A stretch of 64,000 nt of DNA from Bacteroidetes bacterium ADurb.Bin037 (GTDB lineage Bacteria; Bacteroidota; Bacteroidia; Bacteroidales; UBA932): assembly GCA_002071175.1 (NCBI GenBank), contig MWER01000013.1, positions 1 to 64,000 of the forward strand, given 5' to 3'. The position numbers were made by a program, and so were the translations under genes. The notes under the pieces are model-generated. The model was not told the DNA's origin, did no database searches, and saw nothing but the letters and a program-made list of their open reading frames with translations. Of the stretch, positions 54,751 through 63,290 are shown in pieces (within the stretch, counting starts at the first letter, position 1; each line of letters starts with the position of its first letter).

Positions 54751-57591
54751 ATGAAAAAGTTTACGATTACATTATTTCTGCTTCTTTTTGCAACTTCCGC
54801 ATTCTCACAGAAGAAAAACCTGGACCACAGTGTTTACGACTTATGGAAAAGCGTCCGCTTTATTTCCATGAGCGATGACGGTCAAGTCATTGCCTACACG
54901 GTCAGGGAACAGGAAGGCGACGGCTACGTTGACATTCTTAATACCAACACATTGGAAAAGAAGCCCGTCCACAGGGCGGAACGGTCCGTTCTGACACCTG
55001 ACGGAAAATACCTGATCGCAGCCATCAAGCCGTTCTTTGCAGAAACAAAGGAGGCACAACGTAAGAAGTTGAAGCAGGACCAGATGCCCAAAGACACGCT
55101 TGGCATTTATAATTACCATACCGGGGAACTGGTCAAATATCCTTTCCTGGAATCTTTTAAGAAAGGTTTATACGGGAATAAATATATTGCCTATCAGACA
55201 GACATGCCGGCAGATACGACCGAAGGTAAGAAGCCTGTCAAAAAAGACAAGAAGACGGGAAGCGACCTGATGGTATATCACCTGAGATCGGGTATCACAG
55301 ATACCTTGAAAGCAGTAACCCATTATCAATTCAGCGTGGGCGGGGATTCCCTTTTCCTGGTTAGAAGGCCCGCCTCGCAAGATTCGTTGCTCGAAGCCGG
55401 TTTGTTTATGTACACTCCAGAAGACAAGAAACTTACGACCATTTACACATCCGCACCAAAGCAAACCGTAAAATTACCCGTTATCAGTCAGGACAATAAG
55501 CACATGGCTTTCCTGGTCAAACCGGATTCCACAACGACCGGCAATGATTCGGTAAGTATCTTTTACTATAGGGAAGGCTTACATAGGGCGGAATTACTTT
55601 TAAAGAACGAACAATTACAAGAAGGATGGCAGATCAGCAACAACCGGGAACCGGCGTTCAGCCAATCCGGCCACCGGATATTCTTTGGGATTGCGCCCAT
55701 AAGGCCCGTAAAAGACACAACGGTTTTAGATTCGGACGTACCCAAATTGGACATCTGGCATTACAAAGAGAATTATATCCAACCCCAACAGCTGGTCAAT
55801 CTGAGACGGGAGCTGAACAGATCCTTCCTGTGTGTGGCAGATATAGGAAAAGAACCGGCAATAAGGCAACTGGCTAAAGAAGAATACCCCACAATTCAGA
55901 TCCCGTGCCAGGATGATGCAGACTGGGGATATTCCGTAAGCAATTACAACTACCAGCTGGAATCCACATGGAGTGCGGATCCCAGAGCGAACTTGTATAT
56001 TATTAACGTGAACGACGGCACATCGGAAATGTTGCTTCAGGATCATTACATATCTAATGTGGCAGCTTCTCCCGAAGGGAAATACCTGATCTGGTACAAC
56101 AACCTGGATTCATTGTGGTATTCCTATAACCCGGCAAAGAAAGAAATCGTATGCATTACCCCGGATCTTAACGTTTCTTTTGCCAACGAGCTTCACGATA
56201 CCCCTTCCATGCCTCGTTCGTACGGTTACAGTGCCTGGGCAGACGAAGACAAGGCGGTTTACATCAACGACCGGTATGATGTGTGGCAGATAGATCCTTC
56301 CGGACAAACACCGCCTGTGGCTCTGACCGGCGGGTTGGGACGCCGGGAACAGATCAACTTCCGCATGGCATGGCCGGATTATGTTGTCTATCCTCCGGGG
56401 ATAAGAAGGCTGGAAAAAGAAACGATCAAACCAGGAGCTACCGTCTATTTTTCAGCATTCGACGAAAAGACGAAAGAGAACGGGTATTATTACATGACGG
56501 TCGCCCGGAGAAAATCCGGAAAAAATACTGCTCTAAAACCATGGATCGTTGAGCCCATGACCTTTAACGACCTGAATAGATCGACAGCAAGCGGCGTTGT
56601 GTGTTACATCAAACATAATTTTGAAAATTCTCCCGATGTCTGGATCACCAAAGACAATTTCAAGACCCAGGAGAAGATCACCGACATCAATCCGCAACAA
56701 GCAACGTACAATTGGGGAACGGCCGAATTGATCCGCTGGAAGTCCGCCATAGGTCAGGACCTGGAAGGGATCCTTTACAAACCGGAAAACTTTGATCCGG
56801 CCAGGAAGTATCCTATGCTGGTATATTTCTATGAAAGAAATTCCCATACGTTGTATACGTATAGATCGCCTGCCCCCAGCCGGTCCACTATCAACATCCC
56901 CTTCTTCGTAAGCAATGAATACCTGGTCTTCGTACCCGACATCATATACCGGGAAGGCCATCCCGGACAAAGTGCCATGGATTGCATCGTTCCCGGAGTG
57001 GAAAAGCTTATTGAAGATCACGATTGGGTTGATGCGGAAAACATTGGCATACAAGGACAAAGCTGGGGTGGATACCAGGTGGCTTTCATGGTAACACGGC
57101 CTGAAGTCTTCAAATGGAAAGCGGCGGGAGCCGGAGCTCCCGTAGCCAATATGACCAGTGCCTACGGCGGGATCCGGTGGGGTTCGGGAATGGTCCGCCA
57201 ATTCCAGTACGAAGATACCCAAAGCAGGATTGGAGCAACGTTATGGGACAATCTGGACCTGTATATTGAAAACTCTCCCCTTTTCTTTGTCCACAAGGTG
57301 GAAACCCCTGTTCTTATCATGCATAACGACAAAGATGATGCCGTCCCCTGGTACCAGGGCATAGAATATTTTACCGCTTTGCGCAGATTGGGCAAACCGT
57401 CGTGGTTACTCCAATACAATGACGAGGTCCATAATCTTTCAAAAAGAACGAATGCCAAAGACCTGAGCATACGTCTGGAGCAATTCTTCAACCACTACCT
57501 GAAAGGGGCACCTATGCCGGTATGGATGAAAAGCGGCGTTCCCGCCACCCTTAAAGGTATTGACTTGGGTTACGACTTGACGGAAGAGTGA
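54751..57591 (+). CDS. S9-family prolyl-oligopeptidase-like exported peptidase
   Basis: 946 residues from the ATG at 54751, which begins a signal peptide ending AFSQ. A long beta-propeller region (about 30-640) precedes the alpha/beta hydrolase domain: GIQGQSWGGYQVAFM (Ser), MHNDKDDAVPW (Asp) and NDEVHNLSKR (His). S9 enzymes of this size cut peptides in the periplasm of Bacteroidota. Monocistronic. Confidence 0.9.
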   Translation: MKKFTITLFLLLFATSAFSQKKNLDHSVYDLWKSVRFISMSDDGQVIAYTVREQEGDGYVDILNTNTLEKKPVHRAERSVLTPDGKYLIAAIKPFFAETKEAQRKKLKQDQMPKDTLGIYNYHTGELVKYPFLESFKKGLYGNKYIAYQTDMPADTTEGKKPVKKDKKTGSDLMVYHLRSGITDTLKAVTHYQFSVGGDSLFLVRRPASQDSLLEAGLFMYTPEDKKLTTIYTSAPKQTVKLPVISQDNKHMAFLVKPDSTTTGNDSVSIFYYREGLHRAELLLKNEQLQEGWQISNNREPAFSQSGHRIFFGIAPIRPVKDTTVLDSDVPKLDIWHYKENYIQPQQLVNLRRELNRSFLCVADIGKEPAIRQLAKEEYPTIQIPCQDDADWGYSVSNYNYQLESTWSADPRANLYIINVNDGTSEMLLQDHYISNVAASPEGKYLIWYNNLDSLWYSYNPAKKEIVCITPDLNVSFANELHDTPSMPRSYGYSAWADEDKAVYINDRYDVWQIDPSGQTPPVALTGGLGRREQINFRMAWPDYVVYPPGIRRLEKETIKPGATVYFSAFDEKTKENGYYYMTVARRKSGKNTALKPWIVEPMTFNDLNRSTASGVVCYIKHNFENSPDVWITKDNFKTQEKITDINPQQATYNWGTAELIRWKSAIGQDLEGILYKPENFDPARKYPMLVYFYERNSHTLYTYRSPAPSRSTINIPFFVSNEYLVFVPDIIYREGHPGQSAMDCIVPGVEKLIEDHDWVDAENIGIQGQSWGGYQVAFMVTRPEVFKWKAAGAGAPVANMTSAYGGIRWGSGMVRQFQYEDTQSRIGATLWDNLDLYIENSPLFFVHKVETPVLIMHNDKDDAVPWYQGIEYFTALRRLGKPSWLLQYNDEVHNLSKRTNAKDLSIRLEQFFNHYLKGAPMPVWMKSGVPATLKGIDLGYDLTEE

Positions 57592-57665
57592 ATTTTACCC
57601 GGATAGAACAAAGAAAATTGAATGAACAGACCCTCGCAAGAGCTGGCAGCTGCATTTATTAACTA

Positions 57666-58592
57666 TCATTTAGAAAAATGACTATCAAGAAAATCCAATA
57701 TGGCAGTAGAGTATTCCGGATCATTTTCAGGTTCCGTGAAGTTTTCCGTTATAAAATGTATGTTTCCCTCGCGAACAAATGTTGTAACATGCAAAGGTGA
57801 CTGATCCATTATTCGTTCAAAGTTTGAATAGGGAACTTGAGAATCTTCTTTCGTATGCATTATTAAAGCCGGTCTGTTTCCTAATTTCCGGATTTCTTTA
57901 ACAGGTTTAACCGACCAGACGTTAACTTTGTACTTTACCAATGCTACCAAAGGCACGAATGGTTTAACCATTTTTGCCAGGAAAACAGGAGCTTGAGTAG
58001 CCATTACTTCATAAAAAACATCTTCCCATGATGAGTAAGCCGATAGACTTATTAAGCCATTGATTTCAGGTATTTCTCCAATGGAATTAATAGCAGTTGC
58101 TCCTCCCATGGACACACCAAAAACGACAGTAGGAATGTTTTTGTACGCTGAATCGGTCTTTATATATTCTACAATTGCCTTAGTATCAAGATACTCCTTG
58201 TAACCTAAACAAATCATATCACCATCGCTTTCCCCATGAGCCCTCATGTCAAAGAGAATGGTAGCATAATCGTTTTCTTTAAATAATCGTGCATGTCCAA
58301 AATATGCAGTAGCAGAAGGATTGTGTATTCCTGACATACAGATAATGATTGCTTTGGGATTTTCCACCGGAACTTCATAGGCTGAAATATTCAATGCATC
58401 ATCTGTTGTGACAAAGAATTGCTTTGCTTCAATTCCAAATTCTTCTGCAGTCCATACCTTGTCAAAGTCAATATGCCTATTAACCATTGAATTTATTACA
58501 AGAACAGGAATTGTTACTAAAAATCCAATGATCAATAGAACAAGTCCAAGAATGATCCCAAATATGATTCTTGTCCTTTTTTTCTTGTTCAT
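57666..58592 (-). CDS. Membrane-anchored alpha/beta hydrolase
   Basis: 308 residues. One N-terminal helix (10-33) anchors an alpha/beta-hydrolase domain: FDMRAHGESDGD, FGVSMGGATAINS (nucleophile Ser), HTKEDSQVPY (Asp) and a late His in NIHFI. Substrate unknown. This gene begins the AT-richer right-hand segment; codon use shifts to A/T third positions compared with the S9 gene. Confidence 0.8.
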   Translation of the reverse strand: MNKKKRTRIIFGIILGLVLLIIGFLVTIPVLVINSMVNRHIDFDKVWTAEEFGIEAKQFFVTTDDALNISAYEVPVENPKAIIICMSGIHNPSATAYFGHARLFKENDYATILFDMRAHGESDGDMICLGYKEYLDTKAIVEYIKTDSAYKNIPTVVFGVSMGGATAINSIGEIPEINGLISLSAYSSWEDVFYEVMATQAPVFLAKMVKPFVPLVALVKYKVNVWSVKPVKEIRKLGNRPALIMHTKEDSQVPYSNFERIMDQSPLHVTTFVREGNIHFITENFTEPENDPEYSTAILDFLDSHFSK

Positions 58593-58805
58593 GACTTAGT
58601 TGTTTTGAGATTTTATTATGTTGTTCGTAAAGGGAAATACCTGATTATCGCAAACGGTTTTGCCGGTCAGCAATCCAATCTTTGATTTTGTACATTGAAC
58701 CGGTTGTCATACTATAATGAAATTTGTTTGCAACTATACACATTTTTCAGTAACTATTGCGAACCATAATTATTCCGACCGGTAGTCCAGGATGCTTCAG
58801 AATAG

Positions 58806-59267
58806 TCAGTATTTTATTTCAATGTCAAGTTGTCTGCCTTCTTTCAATGCTTTCTTGTCCATTGCATCACCAACCCCATATCCAATGGCAAGACCTATAG
58901 GTAACCCTAATGCTAAATATGCCATATTTCCAAGACTTGTTCCAAATGCAACACCCACCGGAATGCCGAATACAGCCATTCCCAGAGCCGTCCACACGTT
59001 CCGGTAGTAATTTATTGGCACGAGTTTAAGATCTTTTTCCAGCAGTTTGATTATTCTTCTTTGTCCCTTACTAATCTGCTTCCTCAATGCTTTCCCATTA
59101 TTTGCAACTGAATTGATTTCATCAATGTCGTTATTGATTGAAATAACTATTTCATCCGGTAATTCCCTTTTTCCCAATTCAATTAACAGCTTCGTGAATT
59201 GACAATACAGTTCATTCAATATGGGATCTCCATTATTAAGCAGACGGTTAAGTTCGTGTAGTTTCAT
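58806..59267 (-). CDS. Unknown protein with paired glycine-rich membrane helices
   Basis: 153 residues. The first 90 residues are charged and helical, then two hydrophobic segments rich in Gly (AVFGIPVGVAFGTSLG and ALGLPIGLAIGYGVG) resemble a glycine zipper hairpin. No family recognised. It stands alone between the hydrolase and the metal exporter. Confidence 0.65.
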   Translation of the reverse strand: MKLHELNRLLNNGDPILNELYCQFTKLLIELGKRELPDEIVISINNDIDEINSVANNGKALRKQISKGQRRIIKLLEKDLKLVPINYYRNVWTALGMAVFGIPVGVAFGTSLGNMAYLALGLPIGLAIGYGVGDAMDKKALKEGRQLDIEIKY

Positions 59268-59319
59268 AGTGTGGGATTTTAGCGTTTCAAAGCGTGTTCC
59301 TTAAAAGTCACAATTAGTT

Positions 59320-60381
59320 TTAATTAGGATGACATCGTTCCAACAATCCGCTTTCTTTTGTAAATCTTTTCAAGTCAAAGCTTAATTGAGCCACAAAGTC
59401 TGCGGTTCTATCTTTACAATCTTTTCTTTTACAATGCTTACAGTATTTCTTACAACATTCATCCGTGTGCACATTAAAAACAATATCTTCCCGGAAATTT
59501 GAAACCAATAAATTCTTTAGTTTTTCCCCTTCTTCGTGAGCATCCGACAAATACAAATTCCAGGGTAAAACCAGATCACAATTGATATGATATACATTCC
59601 CGTATTTAATAAGTTTAAAATTATGTATATCAATCCATTCGTCAGGTTTGTTATCTTCAATTATTTTCCCGAATTGCTCAATCAATTTAAAATCGGCTTT
59701 GTCCATCAGATTTGATGTGGTTTCCCTGAGGATTTTTAAGCCGGTAATCACAATTACAGTTCCGAAAATCAGGGCAATGGCACTGTCTAACCAAGCTAAT
59801 TTCGTATAGTAGAGCAACACCAAACCAATTACTAGACCAATAGATGAATAGGTGTCGGATTGTAAGTGTTTTCCTCCTGATATTAAAGCAATTGAATTGT
59901 TCTTTTTACCAATTTTTATGCTATACCAACCGATTAAATAATTCAAGAGTCCTGCAATGGCAACAATAAAAATTCCTATGTCCAATTGAACAATCTGCAC
60001 CGGAATAAAAAGTCGTTTAACCGCTTCAAAAATTATGATTAATCCGGCAATGATGATTAAAAACCCTTCAATTGATGCAGATAAGAATTCGGCTTTCCCA
60101 TGGCCGAAAGGATGGTTTTCATCTTTTGGTTTTAATGAAACATAAACGGCATACAAAGTAATAAAACCGGTTATAACGTTTACCGTACTTTCTAGGGCAT
60201 CCGTTAATATACCTACCGAATGGGTCAAGAAGTAGGCAATTAACTTTCCCGCAAAAATCAGAACGGATGAAATTGCAATAATTCGTTGGACTTTTAATTT
60301 CGGATTGTTGTTATATGTCTTCTCGTTTCTTATTACCATACCGGTTTTCTCAAATCTTTGACCATTGCCAATGTTACCCAT
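59320..60381 (-). CDS. Cation diffusion facilitator with Cys-rich tail
   Basis: 353 residues, about six membrane helices. Metal-site features include SVGILTDALES, HPFGHGKAEFLS and GGKHLQSDTYSS. The cytoplasmic domain ends in an extra Cys cluster, DECCKKYCKHCKRKDCKD, not part of the usual CDF fold and likely to bind metal. The family exports Zn, Cd, Co, Fe or Mn. It overlaps the carbonic anhydrase gene by eight bases. Confidence 0.88.
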   Translation of the reverse strand: MGNIGNGQRFEKTGMVIRNEKTYNNNPKLKVQRIIAISSVLIFAGKLIAYFLTHSVGILTDALESTVNVITGFITLYAVYVSLKPKDENHPFGHGKAEFLSASIEGFLIIIAGLIIIFEAVKRLFIPVQIVQLDIGIFIVAIAGLLNYLIGWYSIKIGKKNNSIALISGGKHLQSDTYSSIGLVIGLVLLYYTKLAWLDSAIALIFGTVIVITGLKILRETTSNLMDKADFKLIEQFGKIIEDNKPDEWIDIHNFKLIKYGNVYHINCDLVLPWNLYLSDAHEEGEKLKNLLVSNFREDIVFNVHTDECCKKYCKHCKRKDCKDRTADFVAQLSFDLKRFTKESGLLERCHPN

Positions 60382-61000
60382 TGATCAATTCAAAATAGCC
60401 TTTATCAACGTCATAGTTATAAATTTCGCCTGTTTCAATGATATAGTACCAACCGATAATATCTAAAGTATCGTTGTTATAACGTTCCAATACATAGGGA
60501 TAAGTAAACAAATGAGTTATTTGTTCCACTACATTCATTTGTTCAGTCATCCATTCCCGTTCGGCATAGGTGGCTTTGGGGAGCATTTGCATTACCCTGT
60601 TTTTTACCGGACGTGCTAATTCGAGCCAAAGATTAGTATGAGGTAAATCCTTCATTTGTTCTTCGGTTTTATACAAAGAAGCACAGCCTCCACAGTTAGA
60701 ATGTCCGCAAACAATAATATGCTCAACTCCCAAGGATAGGACGGCGTATTCTATAGCCGAACTGATAGCCGGATAGTTGATTCCTTTTTTATAAGGAGGG
60801 ATGATGTTTGCAACGCTGCGTATTATAAACAGCTCGCCTGGAATGGTGGAAGTTATAAGCGAAGGGACCAAACGAGAATCCGAACATCCAATAAAAAGTG
60901 TATGAGGTTTTTGCCTCTTACTCAAGTCTCCAAATAAACCTTTGTGTGTTTCAAAGTCTTTTTCCCTAAAAGAAACGGCACCACTAGATAATTTGTCCAC
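60374..61000 (-). CDS. can: Beta-class carbonic anhydrase
   Basis: 208 residues, starting at a GTG (61000). Zinc ligands are visible in FIGCSDSRLV (Cys, with the Asp-Arg pair) and VCGHSNCGGC (His, Cys). It hydrates CO2 to bicarbonate. The stop overlaps the metal exporter start, so zinc handling and a zinc enzyme are coupled. Confidence 0.93.
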   Translation of the reverse strand: MDKLSSGAVSFREKDFETHKGLFGDLSKRQKPHTLFIGCSDSRLVPSLITSTIPGELFIIRSVANIIPPYKKGINYPAISSAIEYAVLSLGVEHIIVCGHSNCGGCASLYKTEEQMKDLPHTNLWLELARPVKNRVMQMLPKATYAEREWMTEQMNVVEQITHLFTYPYVLERYNNDTLDIIGWYYIIETGEIYNYDVDKGYFELING

Positions 61001-61286
61001 AATGCTTGTTTTTATTGTTAAACATAGGTTTTCTCAATTATGTACATCCAATAAAACGTATTCATTTGGATACGAATTTAGTAATCTTTTCTATTCGTAA
61101 AAGACTTAGTTCAAAAGTTTAATAAATAAGAAATATTGACTATCAAGAACACTCTATATGTGTCCATTAAAATGCACTATAATGATTACTGCTGTGTCAT
61201 CGTAGGAACATCCTAAGAAGGAGGACCCCAAATAAAGAACTGTCTTACGTTCTCATATGCCATGAGCGGTTGTTACAGGGCGTAAT
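61001..61286 (-). other. 286-bp AT-rich gap with one hairpin
   Basis: No gene seen. CGTATTC-ATTT-GGATACG (61057-61074) forms a hairpin followed, on the minus strand, by a T-rich stretch, which could end leftward transcripts from the Fic gene. GTGTCCATTAAA at about 61159 resembles, in part, TTTAATGGATAG at about 62625 in inverse orientation. Confidence 0.35.
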
Positions 61287-62327
61287 TTATTTTAATGAAT
61301 AATTAGTACCCGGTCCCGTTCCATATTTCTCTATAAGATTCTTCCCCATTAAATTCGAGAGTATTCTTTTTACGGTTGGGTTCGGTATATCTAGTTTTTT
61401 GGCAATTTCACCTGATTTGCATCCCGGATGATTTCCAATGAAAGTAATAATAGATTTTTCTTTTGGAGACAGTTGCAATTGTATACCACTTGTTTCCAGT
61501 TTGTCAAACAATTGACTCTGAATATTTAAGAGCGCGTTAAAAAAGAAACTAACCCATTCGGTAACATTCTCATTTGGTCTTTGAGATTGACAATTTCTTA
61601 GTGCTCTGTAATATTCATCTTTTCGGGTTTCAATTTCATGTTCAAAACTTACGTACTCTATCCATTTATATCCATTTTTTAGTAATAGCAAAGTAGCTAT
61701 TAATCTGCTAAGTCTACCGTTTCCATCTTGAAACGGATGAATGCTTAAAAATTCATAACAAAATAAGGCACATTTAACTAGTGGGTGGGTTTGTTTATCT
61801 GATTTATACCACTCAATTAAATTTTTCATAGCGGCTTCGGTTGGGAATCCCGCTTCGGTCGTTTCAAAGATTATACATTTTGTGCCGTCAGGATAATTTG
61901 CTTCTACCGCATTATTATGTTGTTTATAGCCTCCTTTATGCCAGCTGTCTTTTCGGCTGTATTTTAATAAAATATTGTGTAAATTTTTTAGACTGCTTTC
62001 TGTTATATTAATATCTTGATATGATTCAGAAATAATGTCAAGCGTATCAAAATATCCGACAACTTCTTGAGAATCTCTATCTGCTAGTTTTGTAATATCA
62101 ATATTTTTAAGAAGAACTTCTACTTCTTCGTTATTCATTTTTGAACCCTCAATTCGAGTTGACGCAGCAACACTTCTAATTGTCGCAATGCTTTTTAGTT
62201 GTTTAAGACTCTGCCCTTCTCTTTTTTCTATTGAAGTCCACGATGCATCAAATCTATCAATCTTACTAATTAAAGCAATCAGATTCCAACTGATATCAAT
62301 TTCAAATGTATATACTTTGTTTCCCAT
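61287..62327 (-). CDS. Fic-family protein with C-terminal winged helix
   Basis: 346 residues. The Fic catalytic motif HPFQDGNGRLSR is complete (residues about 200-211). An N-terminal STRIEG fits the class II inhibitory motif (S/T-xxx-E-G/N), suggesting an auto-inhibited AMP transferase. The last 65 residues are a winged helix (HPGCKSGEIAKKLDIPNPTVKRILS). No toxin-antitoxin partner is next to it. A TAACTTTG box ends four bases before the ATG, and two direct repeats lie over the promoter. Confidence 0.9.
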   Translation of the reverse strand: MGNKVYTFEIDISWNLIALISKIDRFDASWTSIEKREGQSLKQLKSIATIRSVAASTRIEGSKMNNEEVEVLLKNIDITKLADRDSQEVVGYFDTLDIISESYQDINITESSLKNLHNILLKYSRKDSWHKGGYKQHNNAVEANYPDGTKCIIFETTEAGFPTEAAMKNLIEWYKSDKQTHPLVKCALFCYEFLSIHPFQDGNGRLSRLIATLLLLKNGYKWIEYVSFEHEIETRKDEYYRALRNCQSQRPNENVTEWVSFFFNALLNIQSQLFDKLETSGIQLQLSPKEKSIITFIGNHPGCKSGEIAKKLDIPNPTVKRILSNLMGKNLIEKYGTGPGTNYSLK

Positions 62328-62331
62328 AAAA

Positions 62332-62339
62332 CAAAGTTA
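62332..62339 (-). promoter_or_regulatory. fic promoter box, near-leaderless
   Basis: TAACTTTG on the minus strand, four bases before the ATG at 62327. Confidence 0.55.
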
Positions 62340-62354
62340 AATAAAAATCTTAAT

Positions 62355-62402
62355 TTGATACGATATGAGCCGAAAATATTTGACGTTGATACGATATGAG
62401 CC
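62355..62402. repeat. Two 17-bp direct repeats over the fic promoter
   Basis: TTGATACGATATGAGCC at 62355-62371 and again, identical, at 62386-62402, 31 bp apart (about three helical turns). A weaker third copy (TTTATACGAAAATGAG) starts at about 62407. They cover the region where the -33 element should be, so they look like operators for a repressor, perhaps the Fic protein's own winged helix. Confidence 0.7.
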
Positions 62403-62424
62403 TGGTTTATACGAAAATGAGACG

Positions 62425-62669
62425 TTTCTATGATGCCTGTAACGGTTGGCAACATGATTAGTGAGGGATTGTGACGCAATTTCTTGTTAGTTTACACTGA
62501 CCTTTTACGAGACACAACCACTCGAAAATCACTAAAACCCGTATGCACTATACCATATATTGGGTACAGTAATTTTTATTTTCTTGAATTGATGTGGAAA
62601 CTAAGTAACCCACTGCTGTCCGGTTTAATGGATAGTGCCATTTTTACCTATGAAGACCTGCATTATTGA
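62425..62669. other. Non-coding AT-rich stretch
   Basis: No supported gene. GTCCGGTTTAATGGATAGTG near 62615-62635 has the look of an insertion-sequence end and resembles part of the inverted repeat at 899-948, but no full element is present. Confidence 0.35.
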
Positions 62670-62750
62670 TGCCAAAAACTATGTATCTATGCACGCTTAA
62701 TTGTCAAAAACTATGTACTACTAATAAATGCTGTTCTCAGGTACGCTTGC

Positions 62751-62849
62751 TCATAGTAACTCTGAACATACCATGTTCAGGGAACTGCCTGTGTCAAGCA
62801 ACTGTAACAGCCTCTTAAGTTTTAGCATTGTAATTTTTTCGTTTGTCAT
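62751..62849 (-). pseudogene. 32-codon IstA-like N-terminal remnant
   Basis: After an AGGAGGT ribosome site the frame reads MTNEKITMLKLKRLLQLLDT, then GSSLNMVCSELL and a stop. This resembles the start of the helix-turn-helix of Bacteroidota IS21 transposases (from memory). Too short to function. Confidence 0.45.
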
Positions 62850-62913
62850 AATAGTACCTCCTATACGAAGGCAATATTATGATATTATTAGTAAAAAATT
62901 ACAGGCTTTGAAA

Positions 62914-62984
62914 CGGTATCCTTTGGAGCGCTATGACCGGTACCCTTTCCAGCGATATGGATGGTGCCCTTTGAGCGATATTGT
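62914..62984. repeat. Three tandem 24-bp repeats
   Basis: Units at 62914-62937, 62938-62961 and 62962-62984 share GGTAYCCTTT and AGCG-TAT; the third is one base shorter. Probably transposase-binding sites of the collapsed element. Confidence 0.75.
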
Positions 62985-62986
62985 CA

Positions 62987-63290
62987 AATCCAAGTCTATT
63001 GACTCTAAAAGCTTTTATAATTACCTAACTTTCAATATCTTCAAAGAACTTTTATGATTTTTTAGTGGACACGTATGACTAAACTTATCAAATTACTACT
63101 TCTTTAACTTTTCTGAATGTGTCATCTTTGTGTGTTGGCATGTTTCAATTATTTTCTTTAAAGCGTGGGGGAAAAATTTGAAATTCTTCTTTTAGACTAA
63201 CTTTACAAACTCTTTTAAAAACCATCGTTATAACTTTTTCTAGTATAGTTTCAAATGTGCTTGCAAATCGGGAAGAGGGTTATTATTCAT
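62987..63290. other. Non-coding AT-rich stretch before the BrxL-like gene end
   Basis: No gene supported; only a 16-codon frame follows the brxL-like stop on the minus strand. No repeat or hairpin stood out. Confidence 0.4.

Larger units (their letters stand above)
62670..62986 (-). mobile_element. Collapsed IS21-like element: ends with repeats and istA start only
   Basis: About 317 bp. One end has CAAAAACTATGTA twice (62673-62685, 62705-62717). The other has three tandem 24-bp units (62914-62984, core GGTAYCCTTT..AGCGMTATG). Multiple internal repeats and TG/CA tips are typical of IS21-family ends. Between them lies a good ribosome site and the first 32 codons of a transposase-like frame. 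The rest of istA and istB is gone. No target duplication was found. Confidence 0.5.

Noticed and set aside
61159..62639. Fic gene as the cargo of a 1.5-kb transposon bounded by TCCATTAAA-type ends
   Set aside because: Only nine bases match between the two proposed ends and no transposase or target duplication is present.
62914..62984. Three tandem 24-bp repeats as a CRISPR array
   Set aside because: The units are contiguous without unique spacers and differ from each other; they fit transposon end repeats better.
62728..63057. A 109-codon plus-strand frame
   Set aside because: It runs across the tandem repeats and the reverse of the IstA-like start, has no family features, and its repeated RY-rich segment is only the translation of the 24-bp repeats.
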